Notes: generated from the sequence alone by a model not told the origin. Numbered from the stretch's first letter, positions 15,724-25,096 are shown. The stretch: DNA of 64,000 nt from Paludibacteraceae bacterium (GCA_017464475.1 JAFTZQ010000003.1:122037-186036); one strand, 5' to 3'. Numbers and translations: made by a program.

Positions 15724-16450
15724 AGAGTGAATGAGGGAATGAACGAGGGAGTGATGGTAAACAAAAACAAATAAAACACTGCGATGCTAAAATTATAATG
15801 TAATCAAAAAACGAAAACAAAAATGCGGAATCATCAGTTACTCATCGTAACTAAATGAAATCGCTCATCAGTTCACTTGTAAGCAAGTTTCCAGACGACT
15901 GCTAACCGATTCATTTTTCAGTACCAATAAATTGCCACTGATAGATTCCTTACAAAAAAATCGCTTCGCTTTCAAAAAAAATAAGAAAAATAGCATCGCC
16001 GCCATAAACCGAAAAAAACAATTGATCTACTTACAGAGAGAAAGTGAAAATAAACAGTGAGCAAGGAGAGAGGGCGAGAAAAACAGAGATTGTGTCTTTT
16101 TTTGAGAGAGATTTTTGGTAAAAAAGACACAAGGTACATAAAAAAAGACACAAGCTAGATGTGAGGGTTGTTCCCTTTGGAAGCAAAAAAGTAACAAGTC
16201 CAAAAGGGAAAGAGACCCTACAGTGACGTGCGTAATGCGAATGAGAATGGATGCTAAATGAATAAAAAAAACAAACAACAAATAATAGTTGTGCCCGACA
16301 GGGATGAAGGGGAAAGAAGATATAGTACTATCGTTCGGTACTTAAAAAGGGAACGAAAAGATCTTTGACATAGTGAAACAAAAGAAATAGAGACACACTA
16401 ATGCGCATCTCTATAGAAGAATGATGCAAAGCATGAGGTCGTATTCCGTG

Positions 16451-17644
16451 CTATACTTTTAGCATCCAATCTAGAACGTATGTTTGATGAATGCCGTCAT
16501 GATCAACGTCCGGTTGGTTGTCAAGCGTTAACAAGTATTTCGGATAATGATCTTTGATTGCTCGTAAGGAAGACAACTCTCGCTCTAATGTATCCGGTTC
16601 GATGACACTTTCTGCAACTTGATAGTATTCGACAGAACCATTACGTTGTGCGACAAAGTCCACCTCGGCGCCGTTTACGTATCCTACAAATACTTGGTAT
16701 CCACGACGACGCAACTCAAGGTAAACGACATTTTCCAAGACTCGGCCTCTATCTGCTATACGTCTTCCCAATAGTGTTTGGCGCAGTCCGACATCTGCAA
16801 GGTAATATTTCTGACCTATACGCAGTAATTCATTCCCTTTAACATCAAAGCGTCTAACCGGATAGAACAGAAAAGCATCACAGATATATTGCAAATACGT
16901 GTCGATGGTATGTGAATTGGTTTTCATACCTGCAGAAGTGAGGGTGTCCGCAATACGTTTGCTGCTATTCAGATTGCCGATGTTGTCAGCTAAGAAACGA
17001 GCAAGACGTATAAGCGTATTGATGTTATCAATCTTATTATGCATCACCACATCGCGCATGACAATAGTATTGAAGATATCCTGCAAATAAACTTGCAGTT
17101 GGAACGAGTCCGATATCTGCAGCGCGTATGGAAAAGACGATGTATCAGTATAACGTTTGAACACATCTAACGAATAGCCCTTGTTGACAGATGTAAATTC
17201 CGAGAAAGAGAGCGGGAAGATATGAATGGTGATATAGCGTCCTGATAACAAAGTGGCTAATTCACCGGAAAGCATGTGAGAATTACTTCCGGTGATGTAA
17301 ATATCCACATTGGGTTGCAGATATATACTATTTACAACGCGTTCAAAGCCATCAACGAGCTGCACCTCATCCAAGAAGATGTAATTTTGCTTATTCGCAC
17401 AGAGGTGTTCTTTGATGTAGGCATATAAAGATTTGGCATCAAGCAGATAATCATTATCCATTTCTTCGAATCGGATACTTATAATTTGCTCTTTGGATAT
17501 GCCGGAAGCAAGCAACTCTTTTTGGAATTGCATCAGGAGTGTACTTTTTCCGGAACGGCGAATGCCGGTAATCACTTTGATGATTTGCTTATCCTTCCAA
17601 CTCGCGAGTTGTTGCAGATAACTTTCACGTCTGATTTCGTTCAT
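16451..17644 (-). CDS. AAA-type ATPase with DUF4143 domain
   Basis: A 397-aa protein; the start MNEIRRESYLQQL at 17644 is preferred because a TATCTTTG -7 box lies at 17672-17679 on the minus strand. Walker A is GIRRSGKST (about residue 27), Walker B is YIFLDEVQ, and the arginine-finger region ends with ITGSNSHML. The C-terminal DUF4143 domain carries VDFVAQRNGSVEYYQVAE, a PD-(D/E)XK-like fold pattern. Bacteroidota genomes carry many such genes; they are thought to be mobile or stress-related ATPases but no biochemical role is established. It lies alone within the island, facing away from its neighbours. Confidence 0.88.
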   Translation of the reverse strand: MNEIRRESYLQQLASWKDKQIIKVITGIRRSGKSTLLMQFQKELLASGISKEQIISIRFEEMDNDYLLDAKSLYAYIKEHLCANKQNYIFLDEVQLVDGFERVVNSIYLQPNVDIYITGSNSHMLSGELATLLSGRYITIHIFPLSFSEFTSVNKGYSLDVFKRYTDTSSFPYALQISDSFQLQVYLQDIFNTIVMRDVVMHNKIDNINTLIRLARFLADNIGNLNSSKRIADTLTSAGMKTNSHTIDTYLQYICDAFLFYPVRRFDVKGNELLRIGQKYYLADVGLRQTLLGRRIADRGRVLENVVYLELRRRGYQVFVGYVNGAEVDFVAQRNGSVEYYQVAESVIEPDTLERELSSLRAIKDHYPKYLLTLDNQPDVDHDGIHQTYVLDWMLKV

Positions 17645-17995
17645 ATGGTTATGTGATTTTAAAATCGGCGGCAAAGATACAAAATTATTTTGAATTAATG
17701 AAATATATTTCAAACTTTTTGTAAAAAATATGATTTTTTGAAGCATATTTCAAAGTTTTACACCAAATCGGACGCATAAATCAATTGTTTCACTATGTTT
17801 TTTGAAAGCATAAAACTGCAAGAGAAAAGGACTAAGTAAAATAGTCAAACAAATATAAAGAAAAGTGCGCACGGACTAAGAGTGCAAAAAGAATATGGCA
17901 AAATTATATATTATAGGAAATGGCTTTAACAAGGCTTATAGGAGGTGGGCGTAATAAAAACAATTTGAATATAAAATCTAACAATAAACAACAAT
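17645..17995. other. AT-rich intergenic region with an AbiH remnant
   Basis: Apart from the ATPase promoter and the short AbiH-like remnant at 17895-17954 nothing is recognised. The segment marks a sharp change to AT-rich sequence that continues to about 22.3 kb. Confidence 0.6.
17895..17954 (+). pseudogene. N-terminal remnant of an AbiH-type gene
   Basis: A short frame reads MAKLYIIGNGFNKAYRRWA before a stop. The first eleven residues match the nucleotide-binding start of AbiH proteins and of the intact AbiH at 20480 (KLYIIGNGFDLAH). The rest of the gene is absent; the 791-aa gene starts 42 bases later. This suggests that an older AbiH was replaced at the same position. Confidence 0.65.
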
Positions 17996-20371
17996 ATGTT
18001 AATTTGTATATTTTGCGACATATTAGATTATATTTTGGGACACATGAATGGTGTCGTCAATAGTATGATAGATTTTTTGAGACCATTCTTTATTTCAGTC
18101 TTTGCTTTTACTATTCCATTCTTATATAATGCAAGACTGAATCTTGACAAGAGGTATAAAACTTCACTTGTTTCCAAAAAATTTGCGGAAACAAGAGGAT
18201 ACCACTTTTTCTGGATAATGAATATTATTGCGTTCAGCATATGCCTTTCATATGTTCTATTCAAAGATCAAATTAGACTTGCTCCGAGTCTTTATTTTGC
18301 ATGCGCAGATTTGCTGGCAATATTTTTCATTCTCTATCTCATTTCAATAGCGTTATTATACAGCGAAATTGTCAAATTAGGGGAGTTTACTCACACCACT
18401 GAATTGATTAAGAAAGAGATAAAAGATAGCACCCCGTTAGATACGTACAAAAAAGCATACAATAAAGTTACGAAAATATCACAATGGCTCACACATGCAC
18501 ACAATAGTTCTGCTAATGTTATAAAGAAATTTCTTCACTGGACAAAACGAACCTCTATTAGAATAATGGCTTTTGTTCGGGTTATAAATGGAAGGTTTAT
18601 ATACAAGATTTCCATATTTAGAAATAATAAGATTGAATCAGTTTTAAATAAAATTGACAAAGAAAACAAAAGAAATTATGAGTATATTCTTAAAATATGG
18701 GAATATGCTATCAAAAATCAAGACAATGTTGTTTTCAACCAAGCAAGAGAAGCCGCGCAGAAAATAGTTCAATATTATCAATATCTGCAAAATAGTAAAG
18801 ACGAGGTTGTATATCCTCAATGGTTTTATGATAACATTAATACATTAATTAAAGATACATTTGTCAATAACTCCACGATTGGTTTTGATACTCAGTTGTA
18901 TAATGTCCTTCGCTTGTATCTCGAAGATGATTACCACACTCATCTGAGTTTTAGGACTCTCAACGAGGTGGATAAATGTATGGATTTGGCGATTAAGTAT
19001 CAGCGTTTAGAATTCATAAAATGTTTCTTACTGCTGGCTGAAATTTATTATTTAGATCCCATACAACGAGACGAAGTTGCTAATTGGAACAAACGCGGGC
19101 AAGATAAATTTATTCCATTTGCGGATAATCCCGCCTTTGTTTGGGCGCTATTTGTTTACGTATTACGTGCTAAAGTATTTGCTGCTCATTTATATCAACC
19201 ATTATTAGAGACAGAAGATTTTGTTGGTGTTAGAAGAACTCCAAATTCTAAGCATCTATATCGAATGGCTATTGATGAGATACTTCAAATGTATATTATG
19301 GCTAATTCCGCATGTACGGGTTATTCCTTCGTTTTCGCAAACATCTATCCATACATATTCTGGGACAACAAAACATTTATTAAGCAGCTGAATGATTATA
19401 CCGCATTCCTTATCTTAAAGAATGGAAAGGAAATAAATATAGATAGCATACGGCAAACTGTAAGTGCGGTTCCCAATGAACTATTACCAAGATATTTCTC
19501 TCAATTAAAACAAATAATTGTAGAGTTTAAGAGGGATTATAAACTAATGGCAATGTTTAGATTAGATATGTCATTTGATGAAAATATCCTTGACGAGATA
19601 CACGATGCTTTCAAACAAAATAAAGCAGAAGAACTAAAGAAGATGCCAATCAGCCAAGCCAAAGAAAATCTATTTATTGAAATTAGCAGAGACTGTTTAA
19701 ACACCTTCTTATCAGAACTCAATGATTTATTTGATACAGAATTAGGATCTATAGATGATAAGAATAAAATTGAATTAGAGGCATTAAAGATAGATAGTAT
19801 CGATAAACGCGCGTTCATAGAGCAAGCAGATTTGGATGCTCAGAGTGTCCTATATGCACCCGCTAACTACTTTGCAAGGTACGTTAAAGAAAGAATATTC
19901 AAGACATTGCATTCCTACATAAAAGATGCTCAGCGAATAACTATTGACGAAATGAGCGAGATGGAAGAGGCTATCAAACAGCATGTAGGATATAATGCAA
20001 AAGATTATATTTTTATCGATTTCTCTTTGCCCTATTTCATACCTGAAGACAACAAGTTACTTCAAATATCAAATAGAACATATTCCTATGATGGCATTAA
20101 GTTTATAAAAGAGGAATCGTGGATATTAGACGACTTGAGCAGAAGCTTATTGATAATAAAAAAGCAAGACATTTTATCTCTTGTAAGCAAGAATGATGTT
20201 CAAGAGAAATACATCGGGGATGGTTTGTTGAATACATATTATAAAATTGAGCCAGACAATAATACTGTAGGGCAAGAACCAAGTGTAACGGTTACTATTG
20301 GTTCGAGCAAAGATGTATATTACTCTAAAGATATAGAAGTTTATCAAATAAAAGTTAACCAGAAATGGTGA
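17996..20371 (+). CDS. Unknown 791-aa membrane protein upstream of abiH
   Basis: The start could be M1 (17996) or the MNGVVNSM methionine at 18044. Three hydrophobic spans lie in the first ~130 residues (FFISVFAFTIPFLY, FFWIMNIIAFSICLSYVL, ADLLAIFFILYLISIALLY), followed by a ~650-residue, probably cytoplasmic, helix-rich and charged region without recognised motifs. Base composition is strongly AT-rich, unlike the flanking adhesin genes, which suggests horizontal gain. It runs in the same direction as AbiH 108 bases downstream. The layout (membrane anchor plus large cytoplasmic part beside an abortive-infection gene) suggests a phage-defence role, but I cannot name a family. Confidence 0.6.
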   Translation: MLICIFCDILDYILGHMNGVVNSMIDFLRPFFISVFAFTIPFLYNARLNLDKRYKTSLVSKKFAETRGYHFFWIMNIIAFSICLSYVLFKDQIRLAPSLYFACADLLAIFFILYLISIALLYSEIVKLGEFTHTTELIKKEIKDSTPLDTYKKAYNKVTKISQWLTHAHNSSANVIKKFLHWTKRTSIRIMAFVRVINGRFIYKISIFRNNKIESVLNKIDKENKRNYEYILKIWEYAIKNQDNVVFNQAREAAQKIVQYYQYLQNSKDEVVYPQWFYDNINTLIKDTFVNNSTIGFDTQLYNVLRLYLEDDYHTHLSFRTLNEVDKCMDLAIKYQRLEFIKCFLLLAEIYYLDPIQRDEVANWNKRGQDKFIPFADNPAFVWALFVYVLRAKVFAAHLYQPLLETEDFVGVRRTPNSKHLYRMAIDEILQMYIMANSACTGYSFVFANIYPYIFWDNKTFIKQLNDYTAFLILKNGKEINIDSIRQTVSAVPNELLPRYFSQLKQIIVEFKRDYKLMAMFRLDMSFDENILDEIHDAFKQNKAEELKKMPISQAKENLFIEISRDCLNTFLSELNDLFDTELGSIDDKNKIELEALKIDSIDKRAFIEQADLDAQSVLYAPANYFARYVKERIFKTLHSYIKDAQRITIDEMSEMEEAIKQHVGYNAKDYIFIDFSLPYFIPEDNKLLQISNRTYSYDGIKFIKEESWILDDLSRSLLIIKKQDILSLVSKNDVQEKYIGDGLLNTYYKIEPDNNTVGQEPSVTVTIGSSKDVYYSKDIEVYQIKVNQKW

Positions 20372-20479
20372 TAAATTATAGAATCCTTACTCAGAACATT
20401 AAAAACGGATAGAGTTTATGTCCCACTCTTGTGCGTGCGAGAGGAAAAAAAGAGTTAATAACATAAAAAAACAAACAAG

Positions 20480-21454
20480 ATGAAAACTAAGAAGTTGTAC
20501 ATTATCGGTAATGGTTTTGATTTGGCGCATAAACTACCGACAAGTTATGAAGATTTTTATGAATGGCTCAATGGGACGAGTTATGTGCAAGAAAATCCAA
20601 CAAATGACGACCATTTCTTGGCTGCAATGATTGATATTTTTAAATTCTCTGAGATAAATGGTAAGTCTATTAAGTTATGGAGTGATTTTGAAAACGCATT
20701 AGGTCATTTAGACATAGAGAGTTTTATTCATTATGTAGCTAACGAATATACCGATGAAGAAAATGTTGCTGAACTTGGGCTGCTCTCGGAGCAAGTATAT
20801 GCATATTTAAATTACATATCTAAACCTGATGCTTTAGATCGTATTCAAGAGCGCTTTGCAGCTTGGGTAAGAGATTTACCCCAATACGAAGATAATTATC
20901 CAATATACAATATAGATAAAGATGGACTTTTCTTGACGTTTAACTACACAGACACATTAGAGAAAGTGTATAGGATTAATCCAAATAATGTATTACACAT
21001 CCATGGTCAGGCGTCCGATCCGAATGCGAATATTGTAGTAGGACACAGAACCAAATATAATACAGGTAAATATGCTAAGACTGAAGAAAAACTATTTGGA
21101 ATAGATGCTGATATTTTCCCTTTAGTAGTAAATGCGATGAATGGATTAAGGAAGCCCATAGAAGAAATTATTGCAGACAATCACCAGTGGTTTGATAATC
21201 TTGTTAAACAAAATGTTACTGAAATCTATCTTTATGGCTTGTCCCTAGGAGAGATTGATGACAATTACTTCATGGAAATACATAGATTGTTGCCGAATAT
21301 TCGGTGGAATTTTGCAGTCTATGCCCCTGGTGAGCGTACGCAGAAATCTAATGTGGGTAAAATTAATGATTTCATCAAAAGAATAGGGATTGGTAAAGAA
21401 AAATGTTTTGCATTTAATCAAGATCCCCTATTCAATGAGGAAATTGAATTGTAA
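20480..21454 (+). CDS. AbiH-family abortive infection protein
   Basis: A 324-aa protein beginning MKTKKLYIIGNGFDLAHKLP, the diagnostic Rossmann-like start of AbiH (IGNGFDLAH). Later hallmarks are FLTFNYTDTLEKVY, VLHIHGQASD, VVGHRTKY and IYLYGLSLGEIDDNYF. AbiH proteins give bacteria resistance to some phages; the mechanism is not settled and the fold is related to Sir2-type NAD-binding proteins. Length fits the family. AT-rich; an AbiH stub lies 2.5 kb upstream. Confidence 0.9.
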   Translation: MKTKKLYIIGNGFDLAHKLPTSYEDFYEWLNGTSYVQENPTNDDHFLAAMIDIFKFSEINGKSIKLWSDFENALGHLDIESFIHYVANEYTDEENVAELGLLSEQVYAYLNYISKPDALDRIQERFAAWVRDLPQYEDNYPIYNIDKDGLFLTFNYTDTLEKVYRINPNNVLHIHGQASDPNANIVVGHRTKYNTGKYAKTEEKLFGIDADIFPLVVNAMNGLRKPIEEIIADNHQWFDNLVKQNVTEIYLYGLSLGEIDDNYFMEIHRLLPNIRWNFAVYAPGERTQKSNVGKINDFIKRIGIGKEKCFAFNQDPLFNEEIEL

Positions 21455-21577
21455 TGCGTGCAGCTACTAATTTATGCGTACGCGGATGCGTGCGAATAAG
21501 TAAGGAGTATTGGAACAATAATCGTTCCGAAGAATTGAGGATAAGAATATAATATAAATATACAAAATCAAAGCATC

Positions 21578-22144
21578 ATGAAAGAGCATTTTGAACGATA
21601 TGGAATATACTATCTGATCGGAGTGATGTTTGTGATCGGGATAGTTGTGTTAGTGGCGGTATATATACCAACCGTAGGCACAAAGATCTCTGATGACAAT
21701 GCCGATTGGGGGAACTTTGGCGCGTTCTTTTGGGGATTAGGGACAATGGTTTTTACGCTGTTAAATACCATCGTCTTTTACGCAATCTATCAGAGGCTGT
21801 ATAGAAAACAATTTTTTGATACCTACCGAGCTGCATTAGAAGGATTGATGCATAGTTGTAAGGATCCAAAAGCCGCCCGTATCGACATTGTGAATATGGC
21901 CGGTGTATTAGGCGGAATGAGTAATGTGTCTGCTTTTGATAAAAATGTTAGAGAAGGGATAAAACATTTAATAAACGAATGCCTCAGCTATTTAAATGCC
22001 CCATCAAATGATGATTTATCTGCATTATTAGGCAAATTAACAGCGTTTCAAATATGCTTGATTACAAATGTTTACTACGGAGATTTTGCTCCAGATGCCA
22101 GTCAGAGCAATGATACAAAAAATGATAACACAACGCAACAATAG
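21578..22144 (+). CDS. Two-TM membrane protein, possible phage abortive infection protein
   Basis: A 188-aa protein with two membrane segments (YYLIGVMFVIGIVVLVAVYI and FFWGLGTMVFTLLNTIVFYA) followed by a basic loop (YQRLYRKQFFDTYRAALEGL). The arrangement 'NFGAFFWG...TM...QR.....F...' resembles membrane proteins annotated as putative phage abortive infection (putAbiC-like). This is a weak, pattern-based likeness. It is the third + strand gene after the 791-aa and AbiH genes. Confidence 0.55.
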   Translation: MKEHFERYGIYYLIGVMFVIGIVVLVAVYIPTVGTKISDDNADWGNFGAFFWGLGTMVFTLLNTIVFYAIYQRLYRKQFFDTYRAALEGLMHSCKDPKAARIDIVNMAGVLGGMSNVSAFDKNVREGIKHLINECLSYLNAPSNDDLSALLGKLTAFQICLITNVYYGDFAPDASQSNDTKNDNTTQQ

Positions 22145-22207
22145 ATAAACTCAATATCTATACGCGTACATGCGAAATAAATAAGAAAATACCAAATACA
22201 ATAAAAT

Positions 22208-22262
22208 ATAGTGTCATCAATCAGCACTCAAAAAACGATTGAAAGTGATCTAAAGACATAAA
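22208..22262. repeat. Intergenic cassette-border repeat, copy 1 (partial)
   Basis: ATAGTGTCATCAATCAGCAC followed by TCAAAAAACGATTGAA. CAATC and GATTG can pair. Better copies are at 27867-27930 and 30444-30510. Confidence 0.7.
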
Positions 22263-22299
22263 ATTGCGGAAAAAGCAGTACCTTTGCAGCAAAAAAGCT

Positions 22300-22506
22300 A
22301 TGAGGTACGGTTATATTCGCGTGAGCAGCGACAAACAGACAGTAGAGAACCAACGAAGCCTACATCCGCAGGGCGATACAGGAAGGCATGTCTCTGCACT
22401 AGTTCTCTCTCCGCCTGCGCTGCAGCCGCAACACGTTGAGAAGGTATATCCGGACCTACATCACCCCTGCCCTGCCTGCACTCAATCGAACATGAATACG
22501 TGCTGA
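22300..22506 (+). pseudogene. Serine recombinase/resolvase remnant
   Basis: After a strong promoter (TACCTTTG about 15 bases upstream) the frame reads MRYGYIRVSSDKQTVENQR, the exact start of a serine recombinase including the catalytic serine region (YxRVSS). The homology stops after about 19 residues; the rest is out-of-family sequence. In another frame SRNTLRRYIRTY resembles the helix-turn-helix at the end of such enzymes, so the middle has been deleted. It is a relic of the machinery of a mobile element. Confidence 0.75.
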
Positions 22507-22571
22507 ATTGGTGAATTTGTATAGTAAATATGACAAATCTAAAAAATCTTCTAAAAAAATATACTACGCTC

Positions 22572-22602
22572 TTGCACAATTCAAAAAAATGTTGTATCTT
22601 TG
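22572..22602 (+). promoter_or_regulatory. Promoter of the micro-ORF, copy B
   Basis: TTGC at 22572 and TATCTTTG at 22595-22602 with about 19 bases between. Equivalent boxes occur in copies A and C. Confidence 0.65.
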
Positions 22603-22655
22603 CACCACTTTTAGAAATAACAAAAGTACCAACGGTTAAGACACTACTTTTGCGC

Positions 22656-22739
22656 ATGACTAAAGCAACTGCATATCACCCTTCTACCTTCGGCATGGCC
22701 ACTTCCGGCAATGCGTATGGGGACGAGTGCGCCATATAG
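22656..22739 (+). CDS. 27-aa micro-ORF of the cassette repeat, copy B
   Basis: Encodes MTKATAYHPSTFGMATSGNA followed by YGDECAI. See copy A (15041) for context. Start and stop, promoter and terminator are conserved in all three copies. Confidence 0.45.
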   Translation: MTKATAYHPSTFGMATSGNAYGDECAI

Positions 22740-22740
22740 A

Positions 22741-22778
22741 GACAAAACCCGACTTTCAGGTTTTGCCTCTTTTCTTTT
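22741..22778 (+). terminator. Terminator after micro-ORF, copy B
   Basis: CAAAACC/GGTTTTG stem followed by a T-rich tail, as in copies A and C. Confidence 0.7.
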
Positions 22779-22933
22779 GTCCGCCACCGATTAGTACACT
22801 ATTGATCTTTGACATAGTGGAATTACCGAAAAAAGCAGAAAAACAGACGTTTTTTGCCCAAATGCTTGCATATTCCGGGAAAAAGTCGTACCTTTGCACT
22901 CGCAAAGGTTAAAGCAACAAATATTTGAGAGAT

Positions 22934-23086
22934 ATGTTAACGACACCTGTTAGAGAAAGCGGCAGTCAGCCAATGATTAGCGGCAATGGAAACGAAGTGT
23001 ACTACACTCGTGAGGAGTTCATGGATGAGTTGGCTAAGCAACTTGGTCAAGTTTATGGTTTGAATGATATAAGGGAGGCACGCTAA
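22934..23086 (+). CDS. Antitoxin, copy B
   Basis: A 50-aa protein (MLTTPVRESGSQPMISGNGN ... YGLNDIREAR). Its stop overlaps the toxin start by one base (TAATG), typical of translational coupling in TA operons. Promoter TACCTTTG lies about 50 bases upstream. The short C-terminal segment after YYTREEF is probably the toxin-binding part. Confidence 0.75.
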   Translation: MLTTPVRESGSQPMISGNGNEVYYTREEFMDELAKQLGQVYGLNDIREAR

Positions 23087-23388
23087 TGCGTTACACCATC
23101 CGATTCAAATCAAAAGCCTATTCTGATATAACTCAATTGAAGGAGTTCATTCATAAGAGATGTAAAGCTCCTCTAACGGCTCGTAAACAATTCGAGATGT
23201 TGGAAAAGCACTTAGATTGGATAGAGCAATATGCAGAGCTTCCGGGTGTGGACGTTGAGTTGTCCATCAAATATGGTCAGTTGATGCGTAATGTAACTTT
23301 TGGCAAGAAAATGGCTATCCTTTATTCTGTTGAAGGAGAAATTGTATATATCCATCGTATTATGCCCCAAAGCATGATTATTTTGTAA
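23086..23388 (+). CDS. RelE/ParE-superfamily toxin
   Basis: A 100-aa basic protein, MRYTIRFKSKAYSDITQLKE ... VYIHRIMPQSMIIL. The pattern 'F...A..DI..L..FI', a central 'YG.L.R' segment and a terminal 'AILYSVEGEIVYIHRI' strand are typical of the RelE/ParE fold. Members either cut ribosome-bound mRNA or poison gyrase; the sequence does not decide which. It is coupled to the antitoxin just upstream and followed by a strong terminator. Confidence 0.85.
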   Translation: MRYTIRFKSKAYSDITQLKEFIHKRCKAPLTARKQFEMLEKHLDWIEQYAELPGVDVELSIKYGQLMRNVTFGKKMAILYSVEGEIVYIHRIMPQSMIIL

Positions 23389-23410
23389 AGTAATCACTAT
23401 ATTATAATTA

Positions 23411-23452
23411 TAAAAACGGTAATTCCATTATCAAACGGAGTTGCCGTTTTTT
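23411..23452. terminator. Terminator after TA copy B
   Basis: AAAAACGGTAA ... TTGCCGTTTTTT stem-loop with T-tail; one stem base differs from copy A. Confidence 0.8.
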
Positions 23453-23832
23453 GTGCGTATACACCATTCACGCGCGAAATAAGAAAGATACTACTAATAA
23501 CTACGAACATAAAAAAACAAAAATAGTTGTGCCCGAGGGGGATGAGGGGATGAAAACGATGAGCGATTAACGAGTGAACGAATGAACGGGTGAATGATGG
23601 ACGAGTGGGGGGAAAAGAAGATATAGTACTATCGTTCGGTACTTTAAAAAGGAACGAAAAGATCTTTGACATAGTGATTCCATAAGGAATAATCGAAAAG
23701 TGCGATTTTATTGTATTTTCTTTTGGGGAAACGTCTTATTTTATTAAAAAACGATTATTTTTCCAAAGAAAGTCTTGCATATGTCAGAAATTTTTAGTAA
23801 CTTTGCAGTGTTTTTAAAACGACTGCAATATT
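23453..23832. other. Intergenic stretch between TA copy B and the DUF1016 gene
   Basis: Holds the 30-base element (23524-23550), a degenerate 8-base tandem repeat (AACGAGTG/AACGAATG/AACGGGTG, about 23566-23612), a shared block ending GATCTTTGACATAGTG (about 23617-23676, also at 16315-16377) and the DUF1016 promoter. Confidence 0.6.
23798..23805 (+). promoter_or_regulatory. Promoter -7 box of the DUF1016 gene
   Basis: TAACTTTG, with CTTGCATATGTC as the -33 region about 20 bases upstream; the ATG is 28 bases downstream. Confidence 0.7.
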
Positions 23833-24912
23833 ATGAAAAATGAGCCATCGCAAAAGGTAACAGAATTGCCGGAGAGTCAGCAGCTCTATACGGATGTGTG
23901 TCATATCATAGATGAAACGCGCACCCGTGTAGCGGTGTATGTGAACGCTGAAGTCTGTCACACCAACTGGCTGATTGGTAAGCGCATAAAAGAGGATGTG
24001 CTTTACAATAAGCGTGCTGAATATGGCAAGCAAGTTGTCAAAGAATTGTCCCAACGTTTGAGCGAAAGATACGGCAAGGGTTGGAGTGAAAAGACTTTGA
24101 GACATTGTCTCCGCGCCGCAGAGACTTTTTCTGAATCCGACATTGTCTCCGCAGTGCAGAGACAATTCAGCTGGACGCACTTAAAATCCATAATGTACAT
24201 CCCCGATGAACTTGCACGTAAGTTCTATATGCAGATGTGTTGTTATGAGCATTGGGACACGCGTACGCTTGATAAGAAGATAGAGTCGCAGCTCTATGAA
24301 CGTACGGCTCTCAGCCGTCGTCCGGAAGAAGTGATTCGCCAGACATTAGGCGAGACGGAAGAGAAACAAATGCTTGTGCCGGATTTGGTGTTCCGTAGTA
24401 GTTACTTTTTGGATGCCTTGGGGCTCCCGGATAGTTTCTCGGAAAAGGATCTGGAGAGTGCAATTATTGCTCAGATGCAAGAGTTTCTCAATGAGATGGG
24501 TACCGACTTTGCTTTCCTTGCGCGCCAAAAACGTATTACGATAGATGCTACTGACTATTACATCGACTTGTTGTTCTATCATCGAGGTTTGCGCAGATTA
24601 GTGGCTATAGACTTGAAGTTGGGTAAGTTCAAGCCGGAACACGAAGGACAAATGCGGTTATATTTGCGCTATCTCAATCAAAACGAACGGCGCGAAGGCG
24701 AGGAGTCTCCGATAGGTCTGATTCTATGCTCAGAGGGTAATACGGAGCATATTGAGTATTTAATGCTTGATGAAGACAGTCCGATTAAGGTGGCACAGTA
24801 TTACACACAGTTACCGGATAGGAAAGTTCTGGCAGAGAAACTTCAACGCGCCATAGCTATCGCGCGGGAACATTACACCGAGCAACATCTGCAAGACAAA
24901 GAGACAGAATAG
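23833..24912 (+). CDS. DUF1016 / YhcG-type PD-(D/E)XK nuclease-fold protein
   Basis: A 359-aa protein. The N-terminal DUF1016 domain contains VYVNAEVCHTNWLIGKRIKE, YGKQVVKELSQRLSERYGKG and WSEKTLRHCLRAAETF; the C-terminal half has the nuclease pattern DYYIDLLFYHRGLRRLVAID followed by LKLGKF (D...D-x-K). This is the same architecture as E. coli YhcG (PDDEXK nuclease domain-containing protein), found next to defence and restriction genes. It has its own promoter and is followed by a terminator at 24936-24972, so it is a stand-alone cassette. Confidence 0.9.
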   Translation: MKNEPSQKVTELPESQQLYTDVCHIIDETRTRVAVYVNAEVCHTNWLIGKRIKEDVLYNKRAEYGKQVVKELSQRLSERYGKGWSEKTLRHCLRAAETFSESDIVSAVQRQFSWTHLKSIMYIPDELARKFYMQMCCYEHWDTRTLDKKIESQLYERTALSRRPEEVIRQTLGETEEKQMLVPDLVFRSSYFLDALGLPDSFSEKDLESAIIAQMQEFLNEMGTDFAFLARQKRITIDATDYYIDLLFYHRGLRRLVAIDLKLGKFKPEHEGQMRLYLRYLNQNERREGEESPIGLILCSEGNTEHIEYLMLDEDSPIKVAQYYTQLPDRKVLAEKLQRAIAIAREHYTEQHLQDKETE

Positions 24913-24935
24913 AACCTCTCCATAACACCGTTTGA

Positions 24936-24972
24936 AAGCGATTATTCCGAAAGCGAATAGTCGCTTTTTTAT
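24936..24972 (+). terminator. Terminator of the DUF1016 gene
   Basis: AGCGATTATTC ... GAATAGTCGCT stem (one G-U pair) followed by TTTTTT. Confidence 0.85.
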
Positions 24973-25066
24973 TTATGGATTCATGATGTCAAAAAAGGAA
25001 CAAGGTGTCACCGACCGAAGAGCGGGAGATGACCGGCACAAGACCGAGAAACAAAATAAACAATAA

Positions 25067-25096
25067 TAGTTGTGCCCGACACGGATGAGGGTGAAA
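25067..25096. repeat. 30-base intergenic element, copy 4
   Basis: TAGTTGTGCCCGACACGGAT followed by GAGGGTGAAA; ends eight bases before the RhuM-PLD start codon. Confidence 0.8.

Larger units (their letters stand above)
15501..16450. other. Non-coding stretch with terminator and intergenic repeats
   Basis: After the toxin remnant there is a terminator (15582-15621), two copies of a 30-base element (15694-15723, 16286-16315), an imperfect 8-base tandem repeat (about 15724-15757) and the motif GATCTTTGACATAGTG near 16362. The text around 16395-16440 (CACTAATGCGC, ATGCAAAGCATGA) faintly recalls the toxin gene ends and may be an older remnant. No real gene is seen; the minus frame at 16027-16281 is low complexity. 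Confidence 0.6.
22515..23537 (+). repeat. Island cassette repeat, copy B
   Basis: The same order as copy A (14862-15707) with a complete toxin gene. Apart from the 221-base deletion in A, the two copies look almost identical from the micro-ORF to the terminator, so the duplication is recent. Copy C (29214-29660) shares the first half only. Confidence 0.85.

Noticed and set aside
16027-16281. Minus-strand 84-codon frame rich in Phe, Ser and Leu
   Set aside because: Low-complexity translation of AT-rich intergenic DNA, no promoter or start signals.
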